NCBI GenBank assembly: GCA_019454045.1
Contig: SKCR01001819.1
Span: 62,001 to 126,000, forward strand
Source of the DNA: Zanthoxylum bungeanum
Taxonomy: Eukaryota; Streptophyta; Magnoliopsida; Sapindales; Rutaceae
Reading direction: 5' to 3'
DNA length: 64,000 nt
The position numbers were made by a program, and so were the translations under genes. Under the pieces are notes generated by a model. That model saw nothing but the letters and a program-made list of their open reading frames with translations. It searched no databases and was not told the origin of the DNA. Positions 1 through 10,468 of the stretch are shown in pieces (position 1 is the first letter of the stretch; each line of letters starts with the position of its first letter).

Positions 1-235
1 GTCCAATCTCGATAATACTCTGACTAGGGATATTTAATGATTTATCCTTCGTGGACTAATACTGTCTCATATCATTCTCTATCCAGGAACAAATCATAAG
101 GACCTCCTATCATTATATATCTTGGTGATCTAATCACAATGATAAGAGTGCAATCTCATTTGTCACATAGTTAATTTGTACAACAACACCATGATCTGTA
201 CAAATATTGACGCTATGGGTCATAATTGTCCAACA
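1..235 (-). repeat. 3' LTR of element A (partial, runs off the window)
   Basis: The segment ends in GTCCAACA, whose reverse complement TGTTGGAC is the LTR start of this family. It matches 28895-29126, 34570-34803 and the reverse complement of 60506-60715. The rest of the LTR lies before the window. Confidence 0.88.
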
Positions 236-2700
236 ATCTCCCACTTGGCCTATAGCCAGTCACTCGAGTGTCTGACACTCGAACTATGTACGGTTGGCTC
301 AAACTACTGAGGAAAGGCTTTCGTCAGTGGATTTGCATGATTATCGTCTGATGCGATTTATACGATCATCACATCGCCACGATGTATGATCCGAACGAAT
401 CAGATGAATAGTCGAAGTATGTATCTGGATCGTTGATAAGACCATTAATTCTTTAGCCTGTGCTGACGCCTAGCTCAGCTGCTAACAGAACTATATCTAA
501 TCTAATTTGATTTGTATCGACCCAAATGGCTTCTATTGCCTGCCTCAGCTGTAGCAATAACCCGCATTTGTCGTTTATTCGGTAACAGTATCTTGCTTGG
601 AAGATTTCTAGCTCACTGTACCGTTATTCAAACTGTATAGTACCGTTTTGCGACTTTTAGTCATCTTTATCGGTTAGGAAACTTGCTACAGTGATCCCAG
701 TCACTTCAAGTTCTTAACATCAATCCAGTAACTATCACTAGGATTGGCCCGATTGTGACTCCATATGCTCAAAGCTTATGAGACACCAGGTCGCGTACAT
801 TTTTCAATGTACGATTTCTCGGAGACTATTAACAACTTTAAATCTATCCAGTAGATCTTTATTCCTAGAATAAAAGTTGTTTCTCACAAGAATTCTATAG
901 AGAATTTTCTGGAAAGCCAAGCTTTCACTGATAGTTTTATGGGAATATCATTTCCAAGAAATGACATATTATCATTATTTTATAGGACAACCACTGTCAG
1001 TGTGCTCCCACTAACCCCTTATATACACAAGAATCATTTACGTTTTGAATTAAATCATAAACCATTATGATTACATCAAAACGATAATTCCAAGAACCTA
1101 ATGCTTGCTTCAATCCAACATGGATCGAATAACCTGCAAACCTTGTTTGCTTGTTATGGTACGACAAAATCGACAGGATGTTGTAAACATCCTCCAAAAG
1201 GTTTCCTTTTGAGGAAAGTGATTTTCCCGTTAAGCTGACATATTTCCTAAATGAAACACGCAGCTTTAGCAAGCATTATCCAAATGGATTTACCGTGGCA
1301 ACAGGTAAAAGGTTGAATAGTAATCAACACAATGTTGATAACGATACCTTTCCGCTAAAAGCCTAGCTTTATGCGTTGGTATGTTGCCTTCCATGTATGA
1401 CTTCCTTGAAGACTTATAAGTACCAATAGGCACAATGCCTTGCGGTACATCAACTAGTGTCTAAACTTAGTTGATATACATGGAATCCAATTCAGATTCA
1501 TGACACTTTGTCATAATTGGGAGTCGATACCTTGTATCACTTCCTCATACGTAGTCAGTTGGTGTACCTCAATAAGATAGACATCTTTATGAGGTGAGAT
1601 CAGAAACCCATACCCCAGGTTGTTTTCTGACTCTCTCCAACATACGCGGTTCTTGTGTATTCGAAGATTACTGGTATAGTTTCATCCTTGATGAACTATC
1701 ATGTTCCATTAAGATTCGGTGCCTTGAATAGTATTACTCCGATTTTCATCGAGTTTTACTATCCTCCCACTTACCACTGCATATCGGTATTCCTCTTAGG
1801 AAAACCGCATGGTGAGCAACAATTAAATTGTTCTCATGTGAGTTGTATAAGTACTATACTTTGGTTTCCCTAGGATAACCTACAATTGGCACTTATCCAA
1901 TTTGGGTTTTAGTTTGGTATCATCCAAACATATGCCTAGCATTCCCAAATTTTCAGGAATGAGAAACCCGGTTTCTTTCCTGTTCATATCTAATATGAAG
2001 TCTGTCAACAGATTTTATGGAACTTTATTCTAAATAAATTCTGCACTGTTAATACGTTTATCCGTAGAAGGAAATGGTAGCTCAGAGCGACTCATGATTA
2101 ACCTTATCATGTCCAACAAAATTCGGTTACTCAGTTCGGACACACCGTCAACTGACGTGTTCCAGGAGGAGTCCTCATTTGAAAGAATACTTTACTCTTT
2201 CAAGTATATTAGAAACTTATTGCCTAAGTATTTTCCATTACGGTCTTACCGTGACGGTTTAATACTTAGCCGATCTGTTTGTCTATTTCGCGTCGAAACT
2301 ATAAAAGTTTCTGATTTGTGTTCTTCAAAAGAAACACATAACCATAACGGGATGCCACATCCGTAAAGGTCACGAAATATTCATATCCACTTCTAGCCTA
2401 GCTAGACATTGGCCCACTTGCTTCACTATGAACTAGGGCTAACAGATCTGTGGCATTTGCACTTTTACCAAATAAATAGTGTTTTAGGCACTTTGCCCAA
2501 TAAACTAGACTCGTAGACTTTATTTGATTGGAATCAAATCAGTCTGAGTACCCACTCTTCAAAAGTGTGGATATACGATTCTTGTTTAATTGTGTCCCAG
2601 ACAACAATGCCACAAATTAGTTTCTTCTGATCAAATCAGTTTGAGCTATTTGTTTGTCATGTTATACGTTTGAGATTTATTTATATTCAAAATATAAATT
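236..2700 (-). pseudogene. Degenerate copia RT and RNase H of element A
   Basis: Broken minus-strand fragments recall copia pol. At 1272-997 a stretch contains GLKQALGSWNYRFD and ends DSCVYK, matching the region of copia reverse transcriptase that precedes the YVDD catalytic box. Just before the polypurine tract (about 350-240) a fragment contains NPLTKAF and ends in DWL, matching the usual C-terminus of copia RNase H. Between them I see no continuous frame, no YVDD box and no integrase. Sequence of similar decay is present at the matching place in element C (34804-37200), so part of the damage may predate their divergence. It cannot encode a working polymerase. Confidence 0.65.
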
Positions 2701-3689
2701 CTGTTATTAACATCTAATGTGTTTATCTCAATATCATCTTTATATAATAAAACACTTTAGTGTTCCAGAATATAAAGGTTCACCCGCAGCGGGTTAAAAC
2801 ACTGATATGGAGATAATATATCTAGTCAAACTAGTTACATTATAACAGTTTCCTATCAACTTAGGTATCTACGGTTGAAACAGCGACTTTCATCCCGTTT
2901 CCAATTCACAGATAAATCTCAACTGAAGTCAGTATCCTGCTCATAGCAGATTCTGAACAATAGTATATATTTATGTATCACACTAAGTATCTAAAATCCA
3001 ATTTTAATACTAGTAGTGAACATAATTATGACAAACATATTTGAAGTCATAGTCTTGCTCGTCTTCAATTCCTTCATGTCTGCCTTGTCCAAACGGTAGT
3101 CACGCTTCCGCGATCCCGTTTGCCACAATCGGGCAGACATTTTGGGATATGTCCTTTTATCTTCCCAGAAGATCATAATGATATTACATTTGCCCTTTTC
3201 AACACTCAGAAGCGTTCCGCCTAGCCTAGGAATTCTGGAATGTCGAAGTAAGGTGTGCCTTGCGCTACTTGCCTCATTGCAAACTTTGACTTTGTCTCCC
3301 TGAGAATAGTCATTAACTCTTCAAGAGTTAACTATTTCAATATATAGTATTTCTAAAATCTAAATATAGATTTATGAAGATCCTTCAATTTCAGTATCAT
3401 ACTTTAAGGATCTAATCCTTAGTTCTGATTAAGAAATTAAGGAGTCTACTGCGGTAAGTATAATGGATTAAACACTAAAGTTATCATCACATAATCTTCC
3501 AAAGATTATGCTCGACTATTTGCTTAACTCCGGGCTTTAGGCATAATATGTTATTTTATCAAATAAAGTAACTTATTAATTTCCAGGACCATCCTGAAAT
3601 TTATTCCCAATTTGAAAAATAAACAATTTAAATACATTTTCCCTAGGATTATGTTTTAAATGTCAATCTTTCAATTTTATCTTGATTTT

Positions 3690-3891
3690 AATAGTCCAAC
3701 TATTTAATCAACGATTTAGGTACTATTTATTATAATGATTGTTATAGTCCAACTATTTATCAACTATAATATAATAGATTAAAATCAATTATATTGATTA
3801 CTATAATCCAATTATAAAATCAACTATAAATGAATAGTTTGAATACAGTCCAACTGTTAATTAAAACAACATTTAATATTAGTCCAACTAA
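3690..3891. repeat. Cluster of short palindromes with constant CCA spacer (element A)
   Basis: Five perfect palindromes share a CCA spacer: AATAGT/ACTATT at 3690-3704, ATAGT/ACTAT at 3744-3756, TATAAT/ATTATA at 3812-3826, ACAGT/ACTGT at 3845-3857 and TTAGT/ACTAA at 3879-3891. The arms differ but the spacer and its strand do not. Equivalent clusters lie at 30816-31077 and 38215-38361. Confidence 0.85.
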
Positions 3892-4232
3892 CATTTAATA
3901 TATTTGACGAATGATATTTGAATTGAGCACGTATGGCAAGTAATTAAACGAATATTGCAAATTCAATTCTTGCCTCCCACTATTTTTCGGCGAGCCTCTA
4001 ACCCTTGGTCGAGTACTCGGGAAACCGTGTTTCCTAGCGGGATAGGATCCCATTAAATATCACACAATCTTGACTTTGGCCAACAAATTGTATGATAATT
4101 AACTAGGTAGATCTCTAAGATCAATTGGATCCAATCCAATTCCTAGATCCAGTAGGGGGACTTCCAAGTCCGAAACATATATCTTATATATGCCAATACA
4201 TCCAATGTATTACCTAACCTTTTTCCTCTGAA

Positions 4233-4481
4233 TCAACTAAGCCTTGGCTTTGGCACAACAAACTTAGTGATCCCAGTTAAGCGCGACCCATTGACCATGG
4301 AAAGCTTCGTAATCAATGTCGATGGACAAGAAGTGGTCTTGACTTTGGCCAACAAACCACAACTTGGACAAGACACTGATATGGAACAAAGCCTTCGTGA
4401 TTCAAACACATCCTCGACGGACAAAGGCCTTGACTTTGGCCAACAAGCCAATGCCAGTCTTGGATCTCGAGTAAGAATCAC
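4233..4481. other. Conserved block, open on both strands, with 93-bp imperfect direct repeats (copy A)
   Basis: The motif CTTGACTTTGGCCAACAA or a close variant recurs at about 4244, 4338 and 4432, a 93-94-bp period, and again at 4071. The block is open on plus (antisense to the element) and on minus. The antisense peptide includes NPLTMESFVINVDGQE-like residues (RDPLTMESF here) that recur with few changes in elements 1, C and D. I do not recognise a protein family on either strand. It may be a cis-acting segment rather than a gene. Confidence 0.5.
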
Positions 4482-6000
4482 TCAATGGAAGGAAAAATGC
4501 TTAATATTTGTGAGGGTTTTTCGCGTGCAAATTGGCAACCAATTTATTATCTTTGTTAAGGTCTCATCATCATACACCCTTAAACATGCATTCTAAACAC
4601 ATAATAAAGCGCGTATAATAAATAATAATGATATGCGGATGGATACTTAACACATTGATCTTAGATCAAGTCTCTCTCTTTCTCTCTCCCGCTAGCACAA
4701 GTATTTGCTTCTGCCCGTTACACTACACTTCTAAAGAAACCTCATTTACATTGAGGGGAATAGGTGAGAAGAGAATACAAAGAATAAGGAGATGATAAGG
4801 CTGGACACGCAGGTCCAATTAATAAATCAAATTTATTACAATAATTTCTAAAATTACCCCACCTTCTAATATCCATCTGATATACATTATTCATGCATCG
4901 CAACCATGTATTCACACAAACATGTTATCAATCAATCTAATCAAATTAATTAATTTGATAATTAGTGATCATCCAATGTTCAAACAACGATTTGATTTTG
5001 CTCGAGTCAAACTCATTTTGCGAATAAGTACTCAAAGTACGAATTCTTGAATTAAATTAAACTACACAATTAAATCAAATTCAATTTGTATTTAATTTTA
5101 ATTCACTATTTAATTCCAAATTAAATACTACACTTTATTAACGAACCTTTACGACTTAAATTCCAAATTTAATCGTTACGGGTCTCAAAGCCCGATTAAC
5201 GTCCAACGTCAATTTAATTAAAGTCCAATGGGTTTTTAATTAATTTCTTAAGGCGTGGACTTTTGGTCAACTCGGGTCGAACCCAATAACCAAAGTCCAA
5301 TCCGGGAGTTACCCCATAAGCCTAGAAATCAATTTTGGCCCATTAGGCCCAATTAAATTTACAAGGTCCATTAGTCGCATTTGGGCTTTATGGAAGCGGT
5401 TTTGGGCCCAATTGGATCCAACCAATTTTGCCTAACCCAACTTAGTACAACCAAGACCAATAAGCCCAATAACAACTTTCAAGCCCAATTTAACAAAATA
5501 GGCCCAAATAATTAAATTACCAAATTCCAAATTCCAATTAATTACCCAAAGTGTTAAACACAATTAATTACCAATTAACATTTCCAAAACACCAATTAGC
5601 CTAATTAATCATGCTCAATTACAACAAACATGTCCAACGCATTTTATCAAAATCAAACCCAATTACATGCTTTACTACTCTCGGCAATGGAGGGGATTTT
5701 GTGTCTGATTCGGTTTCAATCCAATTAATTCCACAATCGATATTAAATCAACATCCCAATTGATTCCAACTCATCCAATGAATCAAAAAATCAAAAATCA
5801 CCAAGAATTAGGGCTATGTTCAATTCGGCCAAGCCATCCAATTGGGGAAAAAATGATCCAATCACAATTTCTTGAAATTGATCCAATCAAACTTCAATTA
5901 AACATGTTATAAGCATACTCAAACATCCAATTCATTCAAATCATGCTCAAAAACATTTTACCCAATTTTAAGCCCTAAAATATTTTCATGCTTAACCTTG

Positions 6001-6012
6001 CTCTTGATACCA
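6001..6012 (-). promoter_or_regulatory. Primer-binding site of element A
   Basis: Read on minus this is TGGTATCAAGAG, two bases from the LTR end CAACA. It is a one-base variant of TGGTATCAGAGC, the copia site complementary to initiator methionine tRNA, and fixes the element's orientation. Confidence 0.85.
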
Positions 6013-6014
6013 AT

Positions 6015-6984
6015 TGTTGGATAATACTAAGCATCCCAAGATCATTTCAAGCATTGAAAATAAGTGCGAATACAACGAGGAGTTGCGGAATACTCACATC
6101 GATCGGTTGAGCGACGCGCGAGGCAACAAAAATTGATTTCTGCTCACTGGACTGCTCACGGCAATGGCTGTTTTTGGCCTCCATGGATTCGGCTTCAAGC
6201 TTCAAGAATCAAGCTCCAAGCTTCACGAAATGATTCCAAGCTCATGGGTGGACTTCCCTATCACCTTCGCATGACTTTGTAGTGTGCTAGCACACTCGAT
6301 TTTGCGACAAAATCACGACTTTTTGCTTCCCATTTTTTTCTTTGTCTCTCGGCAGTTCACTGCCAAAACCAGAAGAAAAATACAGCCCCAAGGGCGTGAG
6401 ATGAAGAAGAAAGAGAGGAGAGAGAGATGTGTGATGGTTTCTAATTTGTGTATCTTATACACAAATATGAATTTCAAATTCATTTACAATGAATTTGGCT
6501 TTCAAAAAGTCAAACCATTTAAATGCCAATCACTCACATCAACTCCATCAATCAATGAATAGTGATTGGCGTCAATCACTCAAAGAGAAAGACATCTATT
6601 ACTTGATTGACGGATGATGTGACGTTAGATGCGACTAGCGATTTGACGCTTGATTTGACTTGTGTGCCGCACTCGAATTCGAAATGCGAATACGCTCGCA
6701 AACAATCCCGGGCTCGGGTTCGTTAATTCCAAATTAACGAATTTTCCGTTGCGACGTAATTAAATCTAATTTAATTAAATAATCATGCCTAGCATAATTA
6801 CTATTCACGTCGCTAACGAATTAATTCTAAATTAACTCGTTCGCCCGAATTAAAATCTAATTTTAATTCCGCGTCGAAATCCAATTTCGTTTAATATATC
6901 GAATATATTAATTAATCGATTAATTCCAAATTAATCGTTATCTCTCTTTAAATGATATTTTATCTCATATAAAATATCTCATAG
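6015..6984 (-). repeat. 5' LTR of element A (truncated)
   Basis: It begins at TGTTGG next to the primer-binding site and follows the C and 1 LTRs until about 6984, where homology stops. At 6721-6937 it holds a dense series of perfect palindromes with 3-nt spacers. About half of the full 2-kb LTR is missing. Confidence 0.85.
6721..6937. repeat. Palindrome array in copia LTR (copy A)
   Basis: Perfect palindromes: 8-nt arms with CCA (6721-6739), 10-nt arms with CTA (6847-6869), 6-nt arms with CCA (6875-6889), 8-nt arms with CGA (6892-6910) and 9-nt arms with CCA (6917-6937). Imperfect ones lie between. The same array recurs in every LTR of this family in the window. Confidence 0.88.
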
Positions 6985-6989
6985 TCAAG

Positions 6990-7083
6990 AAAGTGATGGG
7001 AAATGGGGCAGTGAGACTGTCAGATTTTGACAGAAATGAGTTCACCGATCCAATCAATGTGGACAGGTTGAAGTAATATTTTG
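6990..7083 (+). pseudogene. Fragment: C-terminal end of a Tat-like gypsy pol
   Basis: About 30 codons on plus match the end of the Tat integrase at 45422-45604, sharing GNGAVRLSD and PINVDRLK before the stop. Nothing upstream belongs to the same gene; it abuts the truncated LTR of element A. It is a leftover a few dozen codons long with no function. Confidence 0.8.
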
Positions 7084-7084
7084 C

Positions 7085-7645
7085 CTGAGGAAGAAGGCCT
7101 GTGGACATCATTTTGTACTTGTAGTTGATTATGTGGTCATCAGGGTCGGTTGATCCGTCGTATAATTTCATTTCTGGAGGGCTAAGCTTCTGTGTGAGTT
7201 CGACCGAGTTGATCCCTTCGTCGAATGAGGTATCCGTCATGGTTCATGCCCTACTCTTTCTCATAGGTAGCTTGGCTCCAGGTAAGCTAGACAAAATTAC
7301 TTCCTTGAATTCCTCCATTTCCTTGCGTATTGTTGTAGCTATCATCGTTTCGGCCGGGTGGTCTTGTTGGTTACCTCCGTGTCCGATTGGACGATCTTCA
7401 GGGTGGGGGCCTTCGGTTCTTTAAACGTCCGGAGCCTCCACCGAATTAGGCTGGCGGCCTAAGGTTTCATAGGGATTCATTGATTCTACTCGGCCACGCA
7501 TGGAGGAAAGGTGTCTCAGCTGTCTTTGGAGGTCGTCATTGGTACTCTTCATGGCCGAATTTTCCTCTTCTAGTATGCGTAGGCGTTCTTGGAGCATGGC
7601 CAACTGGTTAGCTATTAGATCTGAAGGCTCGCCGCCCGTAGTCAT
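7085..7645 (-). pseudogene. Gypsy gag remnant, N-terminal part
   Basis: Reading on minus from 7645, the first segment (to 7421) is a coiled-coil-like region rich in Leu, Glu and Gln (LQERLRILEEENSAM). After a break, a second segment (7240 to about 7088) contains PPEMKLYDGSTDPDDHI, the YDGTTDP signature near the start of many plant Ty3/gypsy capsid domains. The capsid core and everything downstream are missing because the frame runs into the reversed pol fragment at about 7085. The primer-binding site and 5' LTR follow at 7709-8355. Structural protein of a retroelement, inactive. Confidence 0.72.
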
Positions 7646-7708
7646 GTTGATACTTGCGAGTTCGTCGTTTGGTTGAGTGAGAACTTTGTTTTATTATGGA
7701 TCGCTAGG

Positions 7709-7726
7709 GCCCCACGGTTGGCGCCA
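7709..7726 (-). promoter_or_regulatory. Primer-binding site of gypsy fragment H
   Basis: On minus it reads TGGCGCCAACCGTGGGGC, three bases after an LTR ending CTACA. This is a familiar start site of plant Ty3/gypsy elements; I cannot name the primer tRNA with certainty. Confidence 0.75.
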
Positions 7727-7729
7727 AAC

Positions 7730-8355
7730 TGTAGACGTTGATTTTCACCTGAGGTCTACAATCGAGATTTTATGAGGGGCACTGGCAATCCTGCAAAATA
7801 AAGAAGGTAGAGTGAGCGGGGAGGGTCTACCCACCGGTGTGGTGGATGCCGTAGGCACTCCGACGCCCAAGTCAGTGAGTTATGTAACAAAATATGTAGA
7901 GGGAGAGACAAGGCCAGATGTTACCTTGATCCCCATGGGCTGCCGTGAGGGCGGTAGGTAGCAGATGTTATAAGCTTGAGTGAAAGTGTTCTAAAGTTGT
8001 GAGTGAGAGAGCTAGAACTTCAATATCCCTTTTCCACACGGAGCCTCCTCCCTTATATACCCCCCTGGGGGTATGCCCTTAATCACACTTGATCATTCCT
8101 CCGTAACGGTCGACTCCATGAGAGGTATTTATTACTTTTACCCGTTGTAGGCTGGAACGACTGATTTGTGTTTATGAGCCTGGACGTTACTTGGACTGGC
8201 ATTCGAATGATCCTTCGGTTACGGGCGTTTGATGTTCATTGGGCCTGGGACTGTATCTGTGTTTTTGGTTTGGTTAGGAAGTTTAAGGGGTGCATTTGGC
8301 GGTGGTCCAGGAGCAAAATGTCGAAATTATCCTTAGACCAAATTTGGCCCGTACA
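7730..8355 (-). repeat. 5' LTR of gypsy fragment H (626 bp)
   Basis: It is bounded by TGTAGACG at 7730 and GTACA at 8355, so the minus strand starts TGTAC and ends CTACA. A TATATAA box on minus at 8053-8059 precedes a GC-richer stretch. It is one LTR plus a broken gag; no partner LTR is present. Confidence 0.72.
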
Positions 8356-8816
8356 ATGGGTAGGTATGAGGATCAACTTAAGCAAGCCAAAGAAAGTGTG
8401 TTCAAGAGTTAAAGTAACTTTTTGGCAAGGAAATCAGTAGTAAAGAGGTAAGAGTGAGTCTATAGATTAGCCTTGGATTTTGATAACTTTTACTCTATGG
8501 ATGTATAATGCTTGCAATGTGTTATTGGTGATATTGTCTGAGGAAATAATATTTTATGAGTTGCTGATACCAGATAAGTAGTGTGTTTTGTTTGAGGATA
8601 TTATTTGGAAAATATTATTTGATTGAGGATATTGTTCGGAGAATATTATTGGTTGATGATATGAGATGAGACTATGTAAGTTAAGTTGGAATTTTGATGA
8701 TGATGGTAGTGATTGCTTTGGACATTGTTATTAAAAAGTTTGTATTTGGCCCTGAAATTGGGCAAGCGTCGTGACGCCAAATGGCTTATGTCGCGACGCA
8801 TAGCAGGGGAGTGTTA
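8356..8816. other. Unassigned sequence, probably LTR-derived
   Basis: No coding potential is seen. It contains a loose repeat around GAGGATATTATTTGG and GAATATTATT (8594-8660) and a GC-rich palindromic patch with GTCGCGACGC near 8768-8805 that resembles a patch in the Athila LTR at 14525-14562. It flanks the LTR ends at 8355 and 8817, so it is older than both. Confidence 0.35.
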
Positions 8817-9600
8817 GTGTCTCTAAGACATGCTCAAGATCTCTAAACATGATTTTAGTGTGAATAAATCAATAAAAGCGGCGGAAATACTTACATTGAT
8901 CTTGGTTGAAATTCAAAATTTTCCTTTGGATGATGAAGCTTCAAGCTTGTGGAGAGTGGTTAACACCTTGGGTGAGTTTCCTTAACACCTCATTAGACTC
9001 CTCAAGTCCTAACTTGTGAGAAATTTTTGAAGCAAAAATTTCAATCCCAATAGAGAGAGTTTCGGCCAATGTGGTGAAAGAAGGAGAGAATGAATAGTTC
9101 CAAGATTTTTGGTTGTTGTGTGTTTTAAATGAGTGCATTACTATTGCCAACTACTTCCATCAATGTGTTGACATTTGATGTAAGTTGTGGGTCCCACCAC
9201 ATTTAAATTCCAAATTTAAGTTGGCTTCTCCAACACACAATTAGACTTGGGCCCAGGTTCGTTTAATTCTGAATTAAACGAATTTCTCGTCGCTAAATAA
9301 TTAATCCAATTTAAAAAATAATTATGCCTCGCAAAATTATTACAATAGTCGCTTACAAATTAATTCTAAATTGATTCGTTCGCTCGAATTAAAATCCAAT
9401 TTTAATTTCGTATTTGAAATCCAATTTCAATTAATATATCTGATATATTATTTTAGCCCAAATAAATAAATTAAATAGAAAAATTCAATTTAACTATTAA
9501 ATTTATTTTATCGATTAATTCCAATTAATCGCGCTCTTTCTTCTAGACGAATTTAATCCCAGATTAATTCTTTGCATATTTTTATTCTTTTAGAATTGTT
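8817..9600 (-). repeat. Diverged copia LTR fragment (E) related to elements A, 1, C and D
   Basis: It starts TGTTAGTG and follows the same order of landmarks as the A LTR: a GCGGAAATACTTACATTGATC stretch near the end, then a palindrome array (9258-9570). Nucleotide identity is clearly lower than among A, 1, C and D. The far boundary is not clear; similarity fades after about 9600. Without internal sequence I cannot say whether it is a solo LTR. Confidence 0.6.
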
Positions 9601-10468
9601 ATTTATTATTTATTATTCTATGTGCTTGAATGCATATTTTATTTATTTGGCCAACAATAGAATAGTTTTGGTAAATCCTTAGGAACTCGGCGAAGGAAAT
9701 TAGGATTAGCCGTGGGAATAATAGCGTGTGATTTAGTTTTGTTGACTTGATTTCCCTTCAGATAGACATATACTTGTGAGGCATGCATAGCCAATATTAG
9801 AACCTGGCCTTAATTAATTTAAACCTCCTTAATGAATTTGGTTTAAATTAATTAACATTGACATATAGTTAATTGATTTAAATTGAATATTTCTACATAA
9901 CCATTGAAAGAGACTTGTAGATAGTTTACTATTATAGATTAATAATTTGTAACAACTCAAGTGAATGAAAATAGCATGAACCCATTGGGTGCATGCTTAG
10001 GTGAAGTTACAACCCTAAATTCTTCTATATATATAAGGTTTTCCCAATGTGTGTTATTTGTTCTTCATTTACTCTTCACTATATCATTAAATCAACTCTC
10101 CTCCTCAATAATTTAGTTTAAATTAAGTAGGTTACTCTTGATATTAATAAGATAAATATTAAGTTCATGTGGGTACGATATCCGACATCCGATATTTTAT
10201 CACTGTATTACTTGAATAATACGTATGCTTGCGTACTAAATTTATAAAATTGCGATCACAAAGCTGGATAGGACAAGTTGTGCGAATTTTTCTTTTTTCT
10301 AATTATGTTAAGCAAAAACACTGTTAATCAACATCCTAGACGTGTTTGATCATATTATAAATTCTAATACATGGTTACCTATAACATCAATGGTGACGGG
10401 CTTAATGGAAGATTATGTTTAGCTATGGATTATAAGTAGTGAAAATTTATGTCCAGTAAGGAGTGTTA
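9600..10468. other. Unassigned AT-rich sequence, part possibly an LTR U5
   Basis: No coding potential. The stretch 10165-10260, with GGGTACGATATCC followed by alternating ACGTATGCTTGCGTACT, resembles the 3' part of plant gypsy LTRs such as 16495-16565 here. The rest is unplaced. Confidence 0.3.

Larger units (their letters stand above)
2700..6000 (-). other. Non-coding internal region and leader of element A
   Basis: No gag, protease or integrase is recognisable. The region holds the palindrome cluster with CCA spacers (3690-3891), the conserved block with an imperfect 93-bp repeat (4233-4481), a polypyrimidine and GA-rich patch (4675-4800) and a roughly 1.4-kb AT-rich leader down to the primer-binding site. 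The order matches elements 1, C and D. Confidence 0.6.
1..6984 (-). mobile_element. Ty1/copia element A, both LTRs partial
   Basis: The element reads on the minus strand. Part of its 3' LTR occupies 1-235, the internal region 236-6014, and part of its 5' LTR 6015-6984. The polypurine tract (minus-strand reading of 236-250, GCCAAGTGGGAGAT) adjoins the LTR start TGTTGGAC, and the primer-binding site TGGTATCAAGAG adjoins the other LTR; both are copia hallmarks. Internal sequence aligns by eye with elements 1 and C in this window. The only recognisable coding remnants are degenerate RT and RNase H near the polypurine tract. The 5' LTR is cut at about 6984 where unrelated gypsy sequence begins. 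No target duplication can be tested because both outer ends are missing. Confidence 0.88.

Noticed and set aside
6721..6937. Palindrome array as a MITE or a transposon terminal repeat
   Set aside because: The palindromes are independent short units inside an LTR shared by all copies; there is no common terminal repeat or target duplication.
8168..8440. Plus frame of 90 codons crossing the end of the gypsy H LTR
   Set aside because: It spans an LTR boundary, so it cannot be an ancestral gene.
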